In this document: piece by piece, positions 50,597-59,126 of the stretch
Position numbering within the stretch: the stretch's first letter is position 1
Layout: every line of letters begins with the position of its first letter
NCBI GenBank assembly: GCA_036675475.1
Contig: JAKFEY010000059.1
Coordinates: 1-64,000, forward strand
Direction of reading: 5' to 3'
From: JALYRV01 sp036675475
GTDB taxonomy: Bacteria > Acidobacteriota > Vicinamibacteria > Vicinamibacterales > SCN-69-37
Length of the DNA stretch: 64,000 bases
The notes under the pieces: model-generated
What the model saw: only the letters and a program-made list of their open reading frames with translations
The model's database searches: none
What the model was told of the DNA's origin: nothing
Position numbers and translations under genes: made by a program

Positions 50597-52863
50597 TGAA
50601 CGCCAACCGGCGCGAGGCGTTGAAGCAGCTTGCGGCGGCGGGCGCGGCGGCGGTGTTGCCGGGCGGCGTGTTCCGCGGTTGGCTGCCGCAGATCGGCGTT
50701 GCCGGCACCGCGTGCGACGTTGGCCTCTTCGAGATCAGCCCGAGTATGTTGCGCCTGATCGTGGCTCCCGCCGGGCGCGCAGCAGTCGTGCCGGACGATG
50801 GCGCGCTGGTCGCGGAGGCGAAGGGGACACCGATCGGCAAGGCCGGCGAGTGGTTGACTGCCGGAGGCATGCGCGTTGGGCTCGACCGCATCACCGGCGA
50901 GCTTCACATCCAGGACGGGAGCGGGCGCGTGCTGCAGCGGCTCACTTTCAGCCCATCCTCTCCCGTCATTTCGTTTCTGACAGGTCGCGGACCGCTCCTC
51001 GGCCTTGGCGAAGGCGGGCCGCAGTTCGACCGCAAGGGCACGCTCGACCGCGGGCGCAACGGACAGGGCGGCTACCGTCTTCGCACGCATGGCGGCCGCG
51101 TGCCGATTCAGTGGATGATCGCCACGGCCGACGGCTGGGGCATGTTCATCCACCATCCCCTCGGCGCGTTCGACTTCACCGGTGCGGAGGGCCGCCTCAT
51201 TCCGCATGACGATGCGGCGCTGCCGGCGGACATCTTCTTCGTGGCTTCGCGGGATCCGAAGGTGATCATGCGCGAGTACGCGCGCGTGACGGGTCTTGCG
51301 GAGATGCCGCCGCTGTGGTCGCTCGGCTACATGCAGTCGCATCGCACGCTTGCCGGCCCGGACGAGATCATGTGGGTGGCGCGCACCTTCCGCGAGAAGC
51401 AGCTGCCCTGCGACGCGCTGATCTATCTCGGCACGGAGTTCACGCCGTCGGGCTGGAACACGCGCAACGGGGAGTTCACGTGGCACGCAGGCAACTTCCC
51501 GGATCCGAAGAAGGCGGTCGACGACCTGCACGCGCTGAATTTCAAGGTCGTCCTGCACACCGTGATTGAAGGCCGGCGCATGGATGGGGCGGTCAGTGAG
51601 CCGTGCACGCCAGACAACGCGGTGCCGGGCGGGCGCGACGCGAACAACCGGTGGCCGGACGATCGCAACGTGCCGTGCTACTGGCCGTACCACAAGCCGC
51701 TGTTCGACGTCGGCGTCGATGGCTTCTGGCCCGATCAGGGCGACGGGCTCGACGGGCCGTCGCGGCTGGCGCGCATCCGGATGTATTGGGAAGGCCCGCA
51801 GATGTACCGGCCGAACGAGCGCCCCTTCGCGCTGCACCGCAACGGCTATGCCGGCATGCAGCGCTACGGCGCGTTCCTGTGGAGCGGCGACGTGTACTCG
51901 ACGTGGGAAACGCTGAAGACGCACGTGCCGGTGGCCGTCAATACCGGCCTGTCGGGCATCCCGTTCTGGGGCACCGACATCGGCGGCTTCGTGCCGACGA
52001 AGGAATACACGGGCGAGCTGCACGTGCGCTGGTTTCAGTTCGGCGCGTTCTGCACGTCGTTCCGGTCGCACGGCCGCACCTGGCACCTGCGGCTGCCGTG
52101 GGGCTGGAACACGGGCGAGCTGGGCGTGAGCGAGGTCAGCAACTATCGCGGCGGCGCGGCCGATCCCGATCCATCGGAGCTCCGGAATCCGCGCGTCGAG
52201 CCGATCGTGCGCAAGTATCTCGAGCTGCGCTACCGGCTGCTGCCATACACCTACACCGCGGTGCGCGAGTGCAGCGAAACGGGTCTTCCGATCATGCGGT
52301 CGATGTGGCTGCATCATCCCGACGATTCCGAGTGCGCGACGCGGGGCGATCAGTTCTTCTGGGGCCGCGACATGCTCATCGCGCCTGTCACCGAGAAGGG
52401 CGCCACGACATGCCGCGTCTATCTGCCGCGCGGCATGTGGATCGATTTCTGGACGCACGAGCGCATCGATCACGCGAGCGGCGGGCGGGAGATCGTGCGG
52501 CCCGTCGATCTGGACACCATGCCGATCTACGTCAGGGCCGGCGCGGTCGTCCCGATGGGACCCGTGAAGCAATGGACGTCCGAGCGCGTCGACGCGCCCC
52601 TCGAGCTCATCGTCTATCCCGGAGCCAGTGGAGCCGGCAGCGTGTATGAGGACGATGGGACGACGTTCGAGTACCGGCGGGGCGCGTTCATGCGGATTGA
52701 TGCGGCGTGGGACGAGAGGGCACGGGAGCTGACGCTCAGCCAGGCGCCCGGGTCGCGAGCGATGGCGCCGGCGGGCAGGCGCATCGTGGCGCGCGTGGCC
52801 GGCACCGATATTTCAAGGGACGTCGTCTTCACCGGCCGATCGGTTAGCATCCGTCTCACATGA
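50596..52863 (+). CDS. Glycoside hydrolase family 31 enzyme, exported
   Basis: 755 residues from GTG 50596. Leader RREALKQLAAAGAAAVLPGG is twin-arginine-like but weak. GH31 barrel: LWSLGYMQSHRTLAGPDEIM, nucleophile Asp in GVDGFWPDQGDGLD, FWGTDIGGF (acid/base region), and the C-terminal beta domains with RAGAVVPMGP and YEDDGTTFEYRRG. It is an alpha-glucosidase, alpha-xylosidase or similar retaining enzyme. Stop overlaps the APC permease start by 4 bp (ATGA). Confidence 0.9.
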   Translation: MNANRREALKQLAAAGAAAVLPGGVFRGWLPQIGVAGTACDVGLFEISPSMLRLIVAPAGRAAVVPDDGALVAEAKGTPIGKAGEWLTAGGMRVGLDRITGELHIQDGSGRVLQRLTFSPSSPVISFLTGRGPLLGLGEGGPQFDRKGTLDRGRNGQGGYRLRTHGGRVPIQWMIATADGWGMFIHHPLGAFDFTGAEGRLIPHDDAALPADIFFVASRDPKVIMREYARVTGLAEMPPLWSLGYMQSHRTLAGPDEIMWVARTFREKQLPCDALIYLGTEFTPSGWNTRNGEFTWHAGNFPDPKKAVDDLHALNFKVVLHTVIEGRRMDGAVSEPCTPDNAVPGGRDANNRWPDDRNVPCYWPYHKPLFDVGVDGFWPDQGDGLDGPSRLARIRMYWEGPQMYRPNERPFALHRNGYAGMQRYGAFLWSGDVYSTWETLKTHVPVAVNTGLSGIPFWGTDIGGFVPTKEYTGELHVRWFQFGAFCTSFRSHGRTWHLRLPWGWNTGELGVSEVSNYRGGAADPDPSELRNPRVEPIVRKYLELRYRLLPYTYTAVRECSETGLPIMRSMWLHHPDDSECATRGDQFFWGRDMLIAPVTEKGATTCRVYLPRGMWIDFWTHERIDHASGGREIVRPVDLDTMPIYVRAGAVVPMGPVKQWTSERVDAPLELIVYPGASGAGSVYEDDGTTFEYRRGAFMRIDAAWDERARELTLSQAPGSRAMAPAGRRIVARVAGTDISRDVVFTGRSVSIRLT

Positions 52864-54149
52864 AGCCAGACGTCCGCGCGGACGCGCCCCTCGTCCGCGC
52901 CATCGGCACCTTCGGCCTCGCGGCCGCGATCATCAACATCACCATCGGCGGCGGCATCTTCCGGCTGCCGGCCAACGTGGCCGGTCCGCTGGGCGCCGCG
53001 GCGCCGTTCGCGTATGTGATCTGCGCGATTGCGATGGGCCTGATCGTGATCTGCATTGCCGACGCGGGCCGGCGCGTGCCGCTCACGGGCGGGCCGTATG
53101 CGTACATCGCGACGGCGTTTGGCGGCTATGCCGGGTTCCTGTCGGGTGTGCTGCTGTGGATGCTCGGCACCTTCGCGGCGGCGGCGGTCGGAACGGTCTT
53201 CGCATCGAGCGTCGGCGCCCTCGTGCCCGCGCTGGGCGGGCGGATGATGGAGACGGCGGTGCTCGGCCTGGCGCTGGCCTTCTGGGCCATCGTGAACGCA
53301 CGCGGCGTGGAGCTGGGCAACCGGTTGAACGGCGTGGCCACGGTGGCGAAGCTCGTGCCGCTGGTGCTGCTGGCCGTCGCCGGCCTGTTCTTCATCAATC
53401 CCTCGAATCTCGAGTGGACGGTGACGCCGTCGGCCGGAGACTTCGCGCGCACGTCGCTGCTGCTGATCTTCGCGTTTGCCGGCATCGAGGTGGCGCTGGT
53501 GCCGAGCGGGGAAGTGCGCGACACGGCGCGCACGGTGCCGCGCGCCATCGCGCTCGCGATGTTGGGCATCACCGCGCTCTACATCCTGTTGCAAATCGTC
53601 GCGCAAGGCGTGCTCGGCAGCGCGCTGCCGGGCGCCGTCGTGTCGCCGCTGGCCGACGCGGCGCGGGTGTCGCTCGGGGGGTGGGCCGGCGCGTTGCTGC
53701 TGGCCGGCGCGTCGATCTCGATGTTCGGTCACATCGGCGGCATGACGCTGTCGATGCCGCGCATGATCTATGCGTTTTCGCGCGACGGCTATCTGCCGCG
53801 CGCGCTTGGCGCGGTGAACGCGCGCTCGCTCGCGCCCACGGCCGCCATCATCCTGCACGTGCTGCTGACGTTCGCGCTGGCGGCTACCGGCTCGTTCGAA
53901 AAGCTCGCCATTCTCGCGAACGTCTCCGCGCTCGCGCTCTACCTCGGGTGCGCGCTCGCGTCCTGGCAGCTGCGCCGTCGCGACCCCGCCGGCCAGGGCC
54001 TGTTCGGGGTCATCGTCCCGCTGCTCGCCTGTCTGGTGATCGCCTGGCTGCTGACCGGCCTCACGCGCGGCGAGTGGCTCGCCTTCGGCGCGTGCGTTGC
54101 GGGCGCGTCCCTGCTGTACGCGCTCGCGAAAAAGGGGGACGGGTCTTAA
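52860..54149 (+). CDS. APC-family amino-acid/polyamine permease
   Basis: 429 residues, about twelve TM segments. FGLAAAIINITIGGGIFRLP is the first unwound TM helix of APC carriers, and FAFAGIEVALVPSGEVRDTARTVPRAI is TM6 with its conserved following loop. It imports an amino acid or amine by cation or exchange coupling. Last gene of the plus-strand operon. Its last codons (GDGS and stop) come from a palindrome shared with the convergent exporter gene. Confidence 0.9.
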   Translation: MKPDVRADAPLVRAIGTFGLAAAIINITIGGGIFRLPANVAGPLGAAAPFAYVICAIAMGLIVICIADAGRRVPLTGGPYAYIATAFGGYAGFLSGVLLWMLGTFAAAAVGTVFASSVGALVPALGGRMMETAVLGLALAFWAIVNARGVELGNRLNGVATVAKLVPLVLLAVAGLFFINPSNLEWTVTPSAGDFARTSLLLIFAFAGIEVALVPSGEVRDTARTVPRAIALAMLGITALYILLQIVAQGVLGSALPGAVVSPLADAARVSLGGWAGALLLAGASISMFGHIGGMTLSMPRMIYAFSRDGYLPRALGAVNARSLAPTAAIILHVLLTFALAATGSFEKLAILANVSALALYLGCALASWQLRRRDPAGQGLFGVIVPLLACLVIAWLLTGLTRGEWLAFGACVAGASLLYALAKKGDGS

Positions 54150-54185
54150 TTATTCATCCCGGATGAACAATTGAGACCCGTCCCC
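54135..54185. repeat. REP-like 51-bp palindrome at convergent stops
   Basis: Arms 54135-54159 and 54161-54185 match at 23 of 25 positions around one central base; the left arm begins GGGGACGGGTCTTAATTATT. It encodes the C-terminal GDGS of the APC permease and the GDGSQLFIRDE tail of the exporter. It could act as a bidirectional terminator or be a REP/RAYT-type element; no transposase is present. Confidence 0.85.
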
Positions 54186-56120
54186 ATTTTCGGTGGTCTG
54201 GCGCTGGACCATGTCGTAATAGCCGCCGCGGGCGCGCATGAGCTCGTCGTGGGTGCCGCGCTCGATCACGCGGCCGTCTTCCATCACCAGAATCAGGTTC
54301 GCGGTCCGCACCGTCGACAGGCGGTGCGCGATGATGAACGTGGTGCGGCCGGCCAGCAGGGTGGCCATCGACGCCTGAATCAGTTGCTCGCTCTCGGTGT
54401 CGAGATTGCTCGTCGCCTCGTCGAGAATCAGGATCTGCGGCGACGCCAGAATCGCCCGCGCGATGGCCAGGCGCTGCTGCTGGCCGCCTGACAGCTTCAC
54501 GCCGCGCTCGCCGACGAAGGTCTCGTAGCCCTGCGGCAGCTTCTCGATGAACTCGTGGGCGTTGGCGCGGCGGGCGGCGTCCTCCACCTGGGCGTCGGTC
54601 GCATCCGCGCGCCCGTAGGCGATGTTGTCGCGCGCCGATCCATCGAAGAGAAACACGTCCTGCTGCACGATCGCCAGCAGCGACCGATAGGTGCGCAGGC
54701 GGAAGTCGCGGATGTCCGTGCCGTTGAGCAGAATCCGTCCCCGCGTGGGATCGTGAAAGCGCGCGACCAGGTCGGTGACAGTCGTCTTGCCCGCGCCGCT
54801 GCGGCCGACCAGCGCCACCACCGTGCCGCCCGGCACCACGACGCTGAAGTCACGCACCACCGGCATACCCTCGCGGTACTCGAACTCCACATCCTCGAAC
54901 CGGATCTCGTCGACCACGCGCGGCGCGTCCACCGCGTCCGGCTTGTCCGGCTTGTCCGCGTCCATATGCAGCACCTCGAACACGCGCTCCATGGCCGCCA
55001 GCGATCGCTGCAGCTCCGAGAACGAGTTCACGAGCTGCCACACGGGATTGAGCAGCAGGAACGTGTACCACTGGAACGCCATGATGTCGCCGATGGTCGC
55101 GCGTCCCACGATGTTCAGATACCCGCCGTACCAGACGATGACGACGTTGACGATGCCGAGGAGCAGACCCCACGACGTCCAGATGACGAGCTCGCGGCGA
55201 TACGCGAACAGTTCCTTGCGCAGCACGGTGTGCCGGCCGCGCATGTATTCGATCAGCTCGCGCAGCTCGCGGCCGAACGCGCGCACGACGCGGACGCCGG
55301 AGAAGGTTTCACCGACGCGGCCGTCAATCTGCTCGACGTCCTTGCGCAGCGATCGGTAGATCGGCCGCACGCGCCGCGCGAACGTCAGGCTCATGAGCAG
55401 AATGCCCGGAATGATGGCCAGTGCCGTCAGCGCGAGCCGCCAGTTGAGCGAGAACAGCACGATGACGGCGATGATGAGGCGAATGACGGCGATGGCCGGC
55501 GACATCACGGCCATCTGCAGCAGGCCGGTCGTCGTGTCGACGTCGCCGGTCAGGCGCGACAGGATGCCGCCGGTCTTCATGTCCCACAGTTTCGCGAGCG
55601 GGAGGTGCAGCAGCCGCTGGAACAGCGACTCGCGCAGCGACAGCATCACGCGCACGTTCAGCATGCGCTGCCGGTAGTCCTTGAAGACGCCGACGAGATT
55701 CGAGAGCAGGATGACGCCGAGGAAGATCGCGCCCGCCACCTGCAGGCGGGCGAGCCGGCCCGGCGTGTCGAGCGCCTCGTCGAGCAGGACGCGGTCGACG
55801 ATGAACCGCATGAACAGCGGCTCGATCATCTCGAGGCCGGCTGAGATCACGGCGAGCAGGAAGACGAGGCCGATGGCGCCGCGATGCGGCCAGAGCCAGC
55901 GCAGGTAGTCGCGGAGATACGCGCGCCGCTCGCCGCTCAGCAGCGCTTTCTTCCGCGGCGCCTCGGACGTGCCGGGCTCTTCGGCCGTCGCCGCGGGCAG
56001 GCGCGCGCCGAAATCATCCGGATCGTCGAGCTTGCCCTTGCGATAGTCCTGGCGGAACTGCCGGTATCGCTGGCGTGACGAGCGGAGGCGAGCGGGGTTC
56101 GGCGGAGGCACCGGAAACAC
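54150..56120 (-). CDS. MsbA-like ABC exporter (fused permease-ATPase)
   Basis: 656 residues. A soluble N-terminal extension of about 75 residues precedes six TM helices (IGLVFLLAVISAGLEMIEPL onward). The ATPase domain has Walker A GRSGAGKTT, signature LSGGQQQR, Walker B ILILDEAT and switch His in IIAHRLSTV. It exports lipids or drugs as a dimer. It follows pheA on the same strand by 35 bp. Its C-terminal tail is palindrome-derived. Confidence 0.92.
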   Translation of the reverse strand: MFPVPPPNPARLRSSRQRYRQFRQDYRKGKLDDPDDFGARLPAATAEEPGTSEAPRKKALLSGERRAYLRDYLRWLWPHRGAIGLVFLLAVISAGLEMIEPLFMRFIVDRVLLDEALDTPGRLARLQVAGAIFLGVILLSNLVGVFKDYRQRMLNVRVMLSLRESLFQRLLHLPLAKLWDMKTGGILSRLTGDVDTTTGLLQMAVMSPAIAVIRLIIAVIVLFSLNWRLALTALAIIPGILLMSLTFARRVRPIYRSLRKDVEQIDGRVGETFSGVRVVRAFGRELRELIEYMRGRHTVLRKELFAYRRELVIWTSWGLLLGIVNVVIVWYGGYLNIVGRATIGDIMAFQWYTFLLLNPVWQLVNSFSELQRSLAAMERVFEVLHMDADKPDKPDAVDAPRVVDEIRFEDVEFEYREGMPVVRDFSVVVPGGTVVALVGRSGAGKTTVTDLVARFHDPTRGRILLNGTDIRDFRLRTYRSLLAIVQQDVFLFDGSARDNIAYGRADATDAQVEDAARRANAHEFIEKLPQGYETFVGERGVKLSGGQQQRLAIARAILASPQILILDEATSNLDTESEQLIQASMATLLAGRTTFIIAHRLSTVRTANLILVMEDGRVIERGTHDELMRARGGYYDMVQRQTTENGDGSQLFIRDE

Positions 56121-56155
56121 TGTATGCCATCACCGCGCGCGCGGGATGTCGCGGT

Positions 56156-57001
56156 TCAATCCCGGTGTGCCGACGCGTAGTCACCGAGCACCCGCAGGGC
56201 CGTGGTGACATCGCGCAGCGCGGCGAGCCCCGCGCCGAGCGGTTCCGCCCGCGCCGCGGTCATCTCGGCGATGAAGCGGTACTCGAACGGGAGGCCGTGC
56301 ACCGGCTGGCTCTGGATGCGCGTGAGGTTGAGGCCGTGCGCGGCCAGCGGTTCGAGCGCGCGGTGAAGCGCGCCAGGCGCGTGCGGCAGGCCGAACGTCA
56401 CGATGGCTTTGCGCGGCCCGCCCTCATCGGGCGCCGCGGCGGCCGCACCGGCGAGCAGAAAGCGCGTCCAGTTCTCCGCATGGTCCTGAATGCCCTCCGC
56501 GAGAATGTCGGCGCCGTACAGCTGCGCGCTGCGCCGCGAGGCCAGCGCCGCGCTGCGGCCGTCCGTGTCGCGCACGACCATCGCGACGGCCCCAGCCGTG
56601 TCGAACACGGGCACGGGCTCGATGCGAGGATGCCGCTCGAAGAACCTCCGGCACTGCGCGAGCGCCACCGGATGCGACAACACCCGCGCGACATCATCGC
56701 GCCGCGTGCCGCGCGACGCCGCCAGCACGTGATCGATGCGCACGCGCGTTTCGCCGGTCACCCGCAGGCCGCGGTCGATCAGCAGCTCGTACGCGTTCGG
56801 CACCGCGCCGGTGAGGCAGTTCTCGACCGGCACCACCGCGCGCCGCGCCTCGCCGGTGGCAACCGCGTCGAAGACGTCCTCGAGCGTGGCCAGCGGCAGC
56901 AGCGCGGCCCGCTCGCCGAGCAGCGCGCGCGCCGCCTCCTCGCTGTAAGCGCCGGGCGCGCCCTGATACGCAGCGTCGGCGGCGCGGGCGCTACCGGGCA
57001 C
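56156..57001 (-). CDS. pheA: Prephenate dehydratase
   Basis: 281 residues from GTG 57001. Starts at the PDT motif AAYQGAPGAYSEEAA, has VVPVENCLTGAV, the catalytic TRF motif in NWTRFLLAG, and a C-terminal ACT domain (FGLPHAPGALHRALEPLAAHGLNLTRIQSQP) with the ESRP-like region for Phe feedback. It converts prephenate to phenylpyruvate. It is coupled by an 11-bp overlap to a 69-codon ORF and preceded by a Phe-leader attenuator at 57218-57355, so it is probably regulated by both attenuation and feedback. Confidence 0.93.
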   Translation of the reverse strand: MPGSARAADAAYQGAPGAYSEEAARALLGERAALLPLATLEDVFDAVATGEARRAVVPVENCLTGAVPNAYELLIDRGLRVTGETRVRIDHVLAASRGTRRDDVARVLSHPVALAQCRRFFERHPRIEPVPVFDTAGAVAMVVRDTDGRSAALASRRSAQLYGADILAEGIQDHAENWTRFLLAGAAAAAPDEGGPRKAIVTFGLPHAPGALHRALEPLAAHGLNLTRIQSQPVHGLPFEYRFIAEMTAARAEPLGAGLAALRDVTTALRVLGDYASAHRD

Positions 57002-57200
57002 GCGACACCTTCCCGGCGGCGTCCGGTTCGGACGTGAGGCGGCCGGCGCGCGCCACCAGACGCTCGCGTTCGCGCCTCAACGCGGCCATCGTGCCGTCGA
57101 TGCGCGTGATGAGCATGCGGCAGTCGTCGAGACCAGGGCCATCCGGCCCGGGACCATTCGAATCATTCCGCTCGCGTGAGCGGCCTTGCACGGGCGACAT
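56991..57200 (-). CDS. Short ORF between attenuator and pheA, possible chorismate-mutase remnant
   Basis: 69 residues from ATG 57200 with a strong AAGGAG 7 bp upstream, so it is the first translated gene after the terminator. The middle forms one amphipathic helix (DDCRMLITRIDGTMAALRRE) that recalls helix 1 of AroQ chorismate mutase, but the other helices are missing. It may be a vestigial mutase domain of a former P-protein, or a leader ORF that brings ribosomes to pheA. Function uncertain. Confidence 0.55.
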   Translation of the reverse strand: MSPVQGRSRERNDSNGPGPDGPGLDDCRMLITRIDGTMAALRRERERLVARAGRLTSEPDAAGKVSRAR

Positions 57201-57217
57201 GAGTGACTCCTTAAACG

Positions 57218-57246
57218 AAAAAACCCGCCGACCTTGCGGTGGCGGG
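57218..57246 (-). terminator. pheA attenuator terminator
   Basis: On the minus strand CCCGCCACC-GCAA-GGT(C)GGCGGG followed by TTTTTT: a 9-bp stem with one bulged base, a GNRA loop and a T-tract. It lies 38 bp after the leader stop and 18 bp before the ATG at 57200. Confidence 0.88.
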
Positions 57247-57283
57247 CTGTCGAGCTGAGAAACTGTGGGCTGTCAGTAACCGC

Positions 57284-57355
57284 TCAGACGTCCGCCATCC
57301 CGGCAAAAAATGCCGGCGCACAAAAGAAGGCGGAGCGGACGCTGGAGCGATGCAC
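57284..57355 (-). CDS. Phe-rich leader peptide of the pheA attenuator (PheL-like)
   Basis: 23 codons starting GTG 57355 and ending TGA. The centre reads SAFFCAPAFFAG, with two adjacent Phe pairs (codons 10-11 and 16-17), four Phe in 23 residues. It is followed by an intrinsic terminator and then pheA, the organisation of E. coli pheL-pheA. TGGCGG at 57292-57297, just after the Phe codons, can pair with CCGCCA of the terminator's 5' arm to form an antiterminator when ribosomes stall. No clear Shine-Dalgarno; a TGGTAATGT extended -10 just upstream could give a near-leaderless mRNA. Confidence 0.78.
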   Translation of the reverse strand: MHRSSVRSAFFCAPAFFAGMADV

Positions 57356-57396
57356 TGCCGACACATTACCACGGTTTGCGATTTACAATCCGCCGC

Positions 57397-58263
57397 GTGA
57401 CGCCGTTTCCGGAGTGGCTCGTGCCGATGGCCGCCACGCTCACGCAGGCGCGGTTCAAGGAACCGGGCTGGATTTTCGAGCGCAAACTCGACGGCATCCG
57501 GCTGCTCGCGTTCAGGCGCGGCGACACCGTGCGGCTGCTGTCGCGCAACCGGCTGCCGCAGTCCTATCCAGCGGTGGCGAAGGCCATCGCCGAGTTGCCG
57601 GTGCGCGACGTCATCCTCGACGGCGAAGCCGCCTGGGACAGCACCAGCCGCACCGCGTATCACGTGTTCGACATCCTGCATCTCGACGGCCGCGACCTCA
57701 CCGGCCTGCCGCTCCGCGAGCGGCTGGCGATCCTCGCGCAGCTGCCGCTTCGTGCGCCGCTCGGGCGCGTGCCGGAAGTGCGCGGCGATGCGCCGTGGGA
57801 ACAGGCCTGCCGCGAAGGCTGGGAAGGCGTCATCGCGAAGCGGCTCGACTCGGTGTACGAGCACAAGCGCTCGAAGCAGTGGCTGAAGATGAAGTGCGAC
57901 GCCACCCAGGAGCTCGTCGTCGGCGGCTTCACCGATCCGCAGGGCGCGCGCGTGGGCCTCGGCGCGCTGCTCGTCGGCTACTGGGACGGCGACGACCTCG
58001 TCTTCGCCGGCAAGGTCGGCACCGGCTTCGACACGAAGCTGCTGCGCGAGCTGCGCGCGACGCTCGATCGACTCGAGATTCCCGCGCCGCCGTTCACGAA
58101 GGGCAAGGGCCTGCCGCGCCTGCGCGCGCACTGGGTCAGGCCCGAGCTGGTCGTGCAAGTGGCCTTCATGGAATGGACCACGCACGACAAGCTGCGGCAT
58201 CCGCGGCTCGTCGGCGTGCGCACCGACAAGACCGCGCGCGACGTCGTGCGGGAGGCGCCATGA
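57397..58263 (+). CDS. ATP-dependent DNA ligase (LigD ligase-domain type)
   Basis: 288 residues from GTG 57397. Nucleotidyltransferase motif I KLDGIR with adenylated K30, motif III YHVFDILHLDG, motif IV EGVIAKR and motif V WLKMKC, then an OB-fold (FAGKVGTGFD). It corresponds to the ligase module of bacterial NHEJ LigD as a separate protein. The polymerase module follows with a 4-bp overlap. No Ku gene or phosphoesterase module is in the window. Confidence 0.9.
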   Translation: MTPFPEWLVPMAATLTQARFKEPGWIFERKLDGIRLLAFRRGDTVRLLSRNRLPQSYPAVAKAIAELPVRDVILDGEAAWDSTSRTAYHVFDILHLDGRDLTGLPLRERLAILAQLPLRAPLGRVPEVRGDAPWEQACREGWEGVIAKRLDSVYEHKRSKQWLKMKCDATQELVVGGFTDPQGARVGLGALLVGYWDGDDLVFAGKVGTGFDTKLLRELRATLDRLEIPAPPFTKGKGLPRLRAHWVRPELVVQVAFMEWTTHDKLRHPRLVGVRTDKTARDVVREAP

Positions 58264-59126
58264 TCATTCCCATCTCGCATCCCGAAAAGGTGTTGTTCCC
58301 GGAGGATGGCATCACAAAGGGTGATCTTGCGGCGTACTACGAGGTCATCGCGCCGGTGATGCTGCCGCACATCCGCAACCGGCCGGTGACGCTCGAGCGC
58401 TTCCATCGCGGCATCGGGGAAGCCGGGTTCTTTCAGAAGGACGTCTCGAAGGGCTTCCCGCCGTGGCTCGAGCGCGTCGAAGTGCCCAAGAAGGACGGGG
58501 TCGTCCATCATCCGATCGTCACCGATGCGCGGTCGCTGGTGTGGATGGCCAACCAGAACAGCATCACGCCGCACGTGTGGGGATCGCGCGCGCCCGATCT
58601 GCTGCACCCGGACGTTTGCGTGTTCGACCTCGATCCGTCGGTCGACGACCAGAAAGCGGTGCGCCGCGCGGCGTTATGGCTGCGCGATCTGCTCGAGGCG
58701 CTCGGCCTGCCGTCGTGGATCAAGACCTCGGGATCGAAGGGCTATCACATCGCCGTGCCGCTCGATCGCAAGACGCACATCGACGAGGTGGAACGCTTCG
58801 CGCATCGCGTGGGCGCGCGGCTGGTCGAGGAGCATCCGAAAGCGCTGACGCGCGAATTCCACAAAAAGGACCGCGGCTCGCGCATCCTGGTGGACACCGG
58901 ACGCAATGGCTACAGCGCGACGTTCGCGGCGGCGTATGCCGTGCGCGCGAAGCCCGGCGCGCCGGTGTCGGCGCCGTGCACGTGGGAAGAAATCGAGGGC
59001 GGGAAAGTTCACCCGCGCACGTTCACGCTGCGGAACATGCGCGGGCGCATCGAGACGACAGGCGATCTGTGGAGCGGCCTGCTGAAGAAGGGCCGCTCGC
59101 TGACGCGTGCTATTTCGCGCGTGTGA
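58260..59126 (+). CDS. LigD-type polymerase/primase domain protein
   Basis: 288 residues from ATG 58260. NHEJ polymerase (archaeo-eukaryotic primase) fold: ISHPEKVLFPEDGITKGDLA, SLVWMANQNSITPHVW, catalytic FDLDPS (D123, D125), SGSKGYHIAVPL, and DTGRNGYSATFAAAYAVRAKPGAPVS. It adds nucleotides, often ribonucleotides, at break ends before sealing. Split from the ligase module, with which it shares an ATGA junction. The 3' end overlaps a convergent small gene by 17 bp. Confidence 0.92.
   Translation: MIIPISHPEKVLFPEDGITKGDLAAYYEVIAPVMLPHIRNRPVTLERFHRGIGEAGFFQKDVSKGFPPWLERVEVPKKDGVVHHPIVTDARSLVWMANQNSITPHVWGSRAPDLLHPDVCVFDLDPSVDDQKAVRRAALWLRDLLEALGLPSWIKTSGSKGYHIAVPLDRKTHIDEVERFAHRVGARLVEEHPKALTREFHKKDRGSRILVDTGRNGYSATFAAAYAVRAKPGAPVSAPCTWEEIEGGKVHPRTFTLRNMRGRIETTGDLWSGLLKKGRSLTRAISRV

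Noticed and set aside
48210..50894. A long minus-strand open frame opposite the DUF1680/GH127-type gene
   Set aside because: Codon-position GC pattern and conserved motifs support only the plus-strand gene.
50533..52572. A 679-codon minus-strand open frame opposite the GH31 gene
   Set aside because: Antisense shadow of GH31; no family features.
57211..58200. A 329-codon minus-strand frame opposite the ligase gene and through the leader region
   Set aside because: It is antisense to the ligase motifs and reads through the attenuator. The Phe-leader frame explains the region better.
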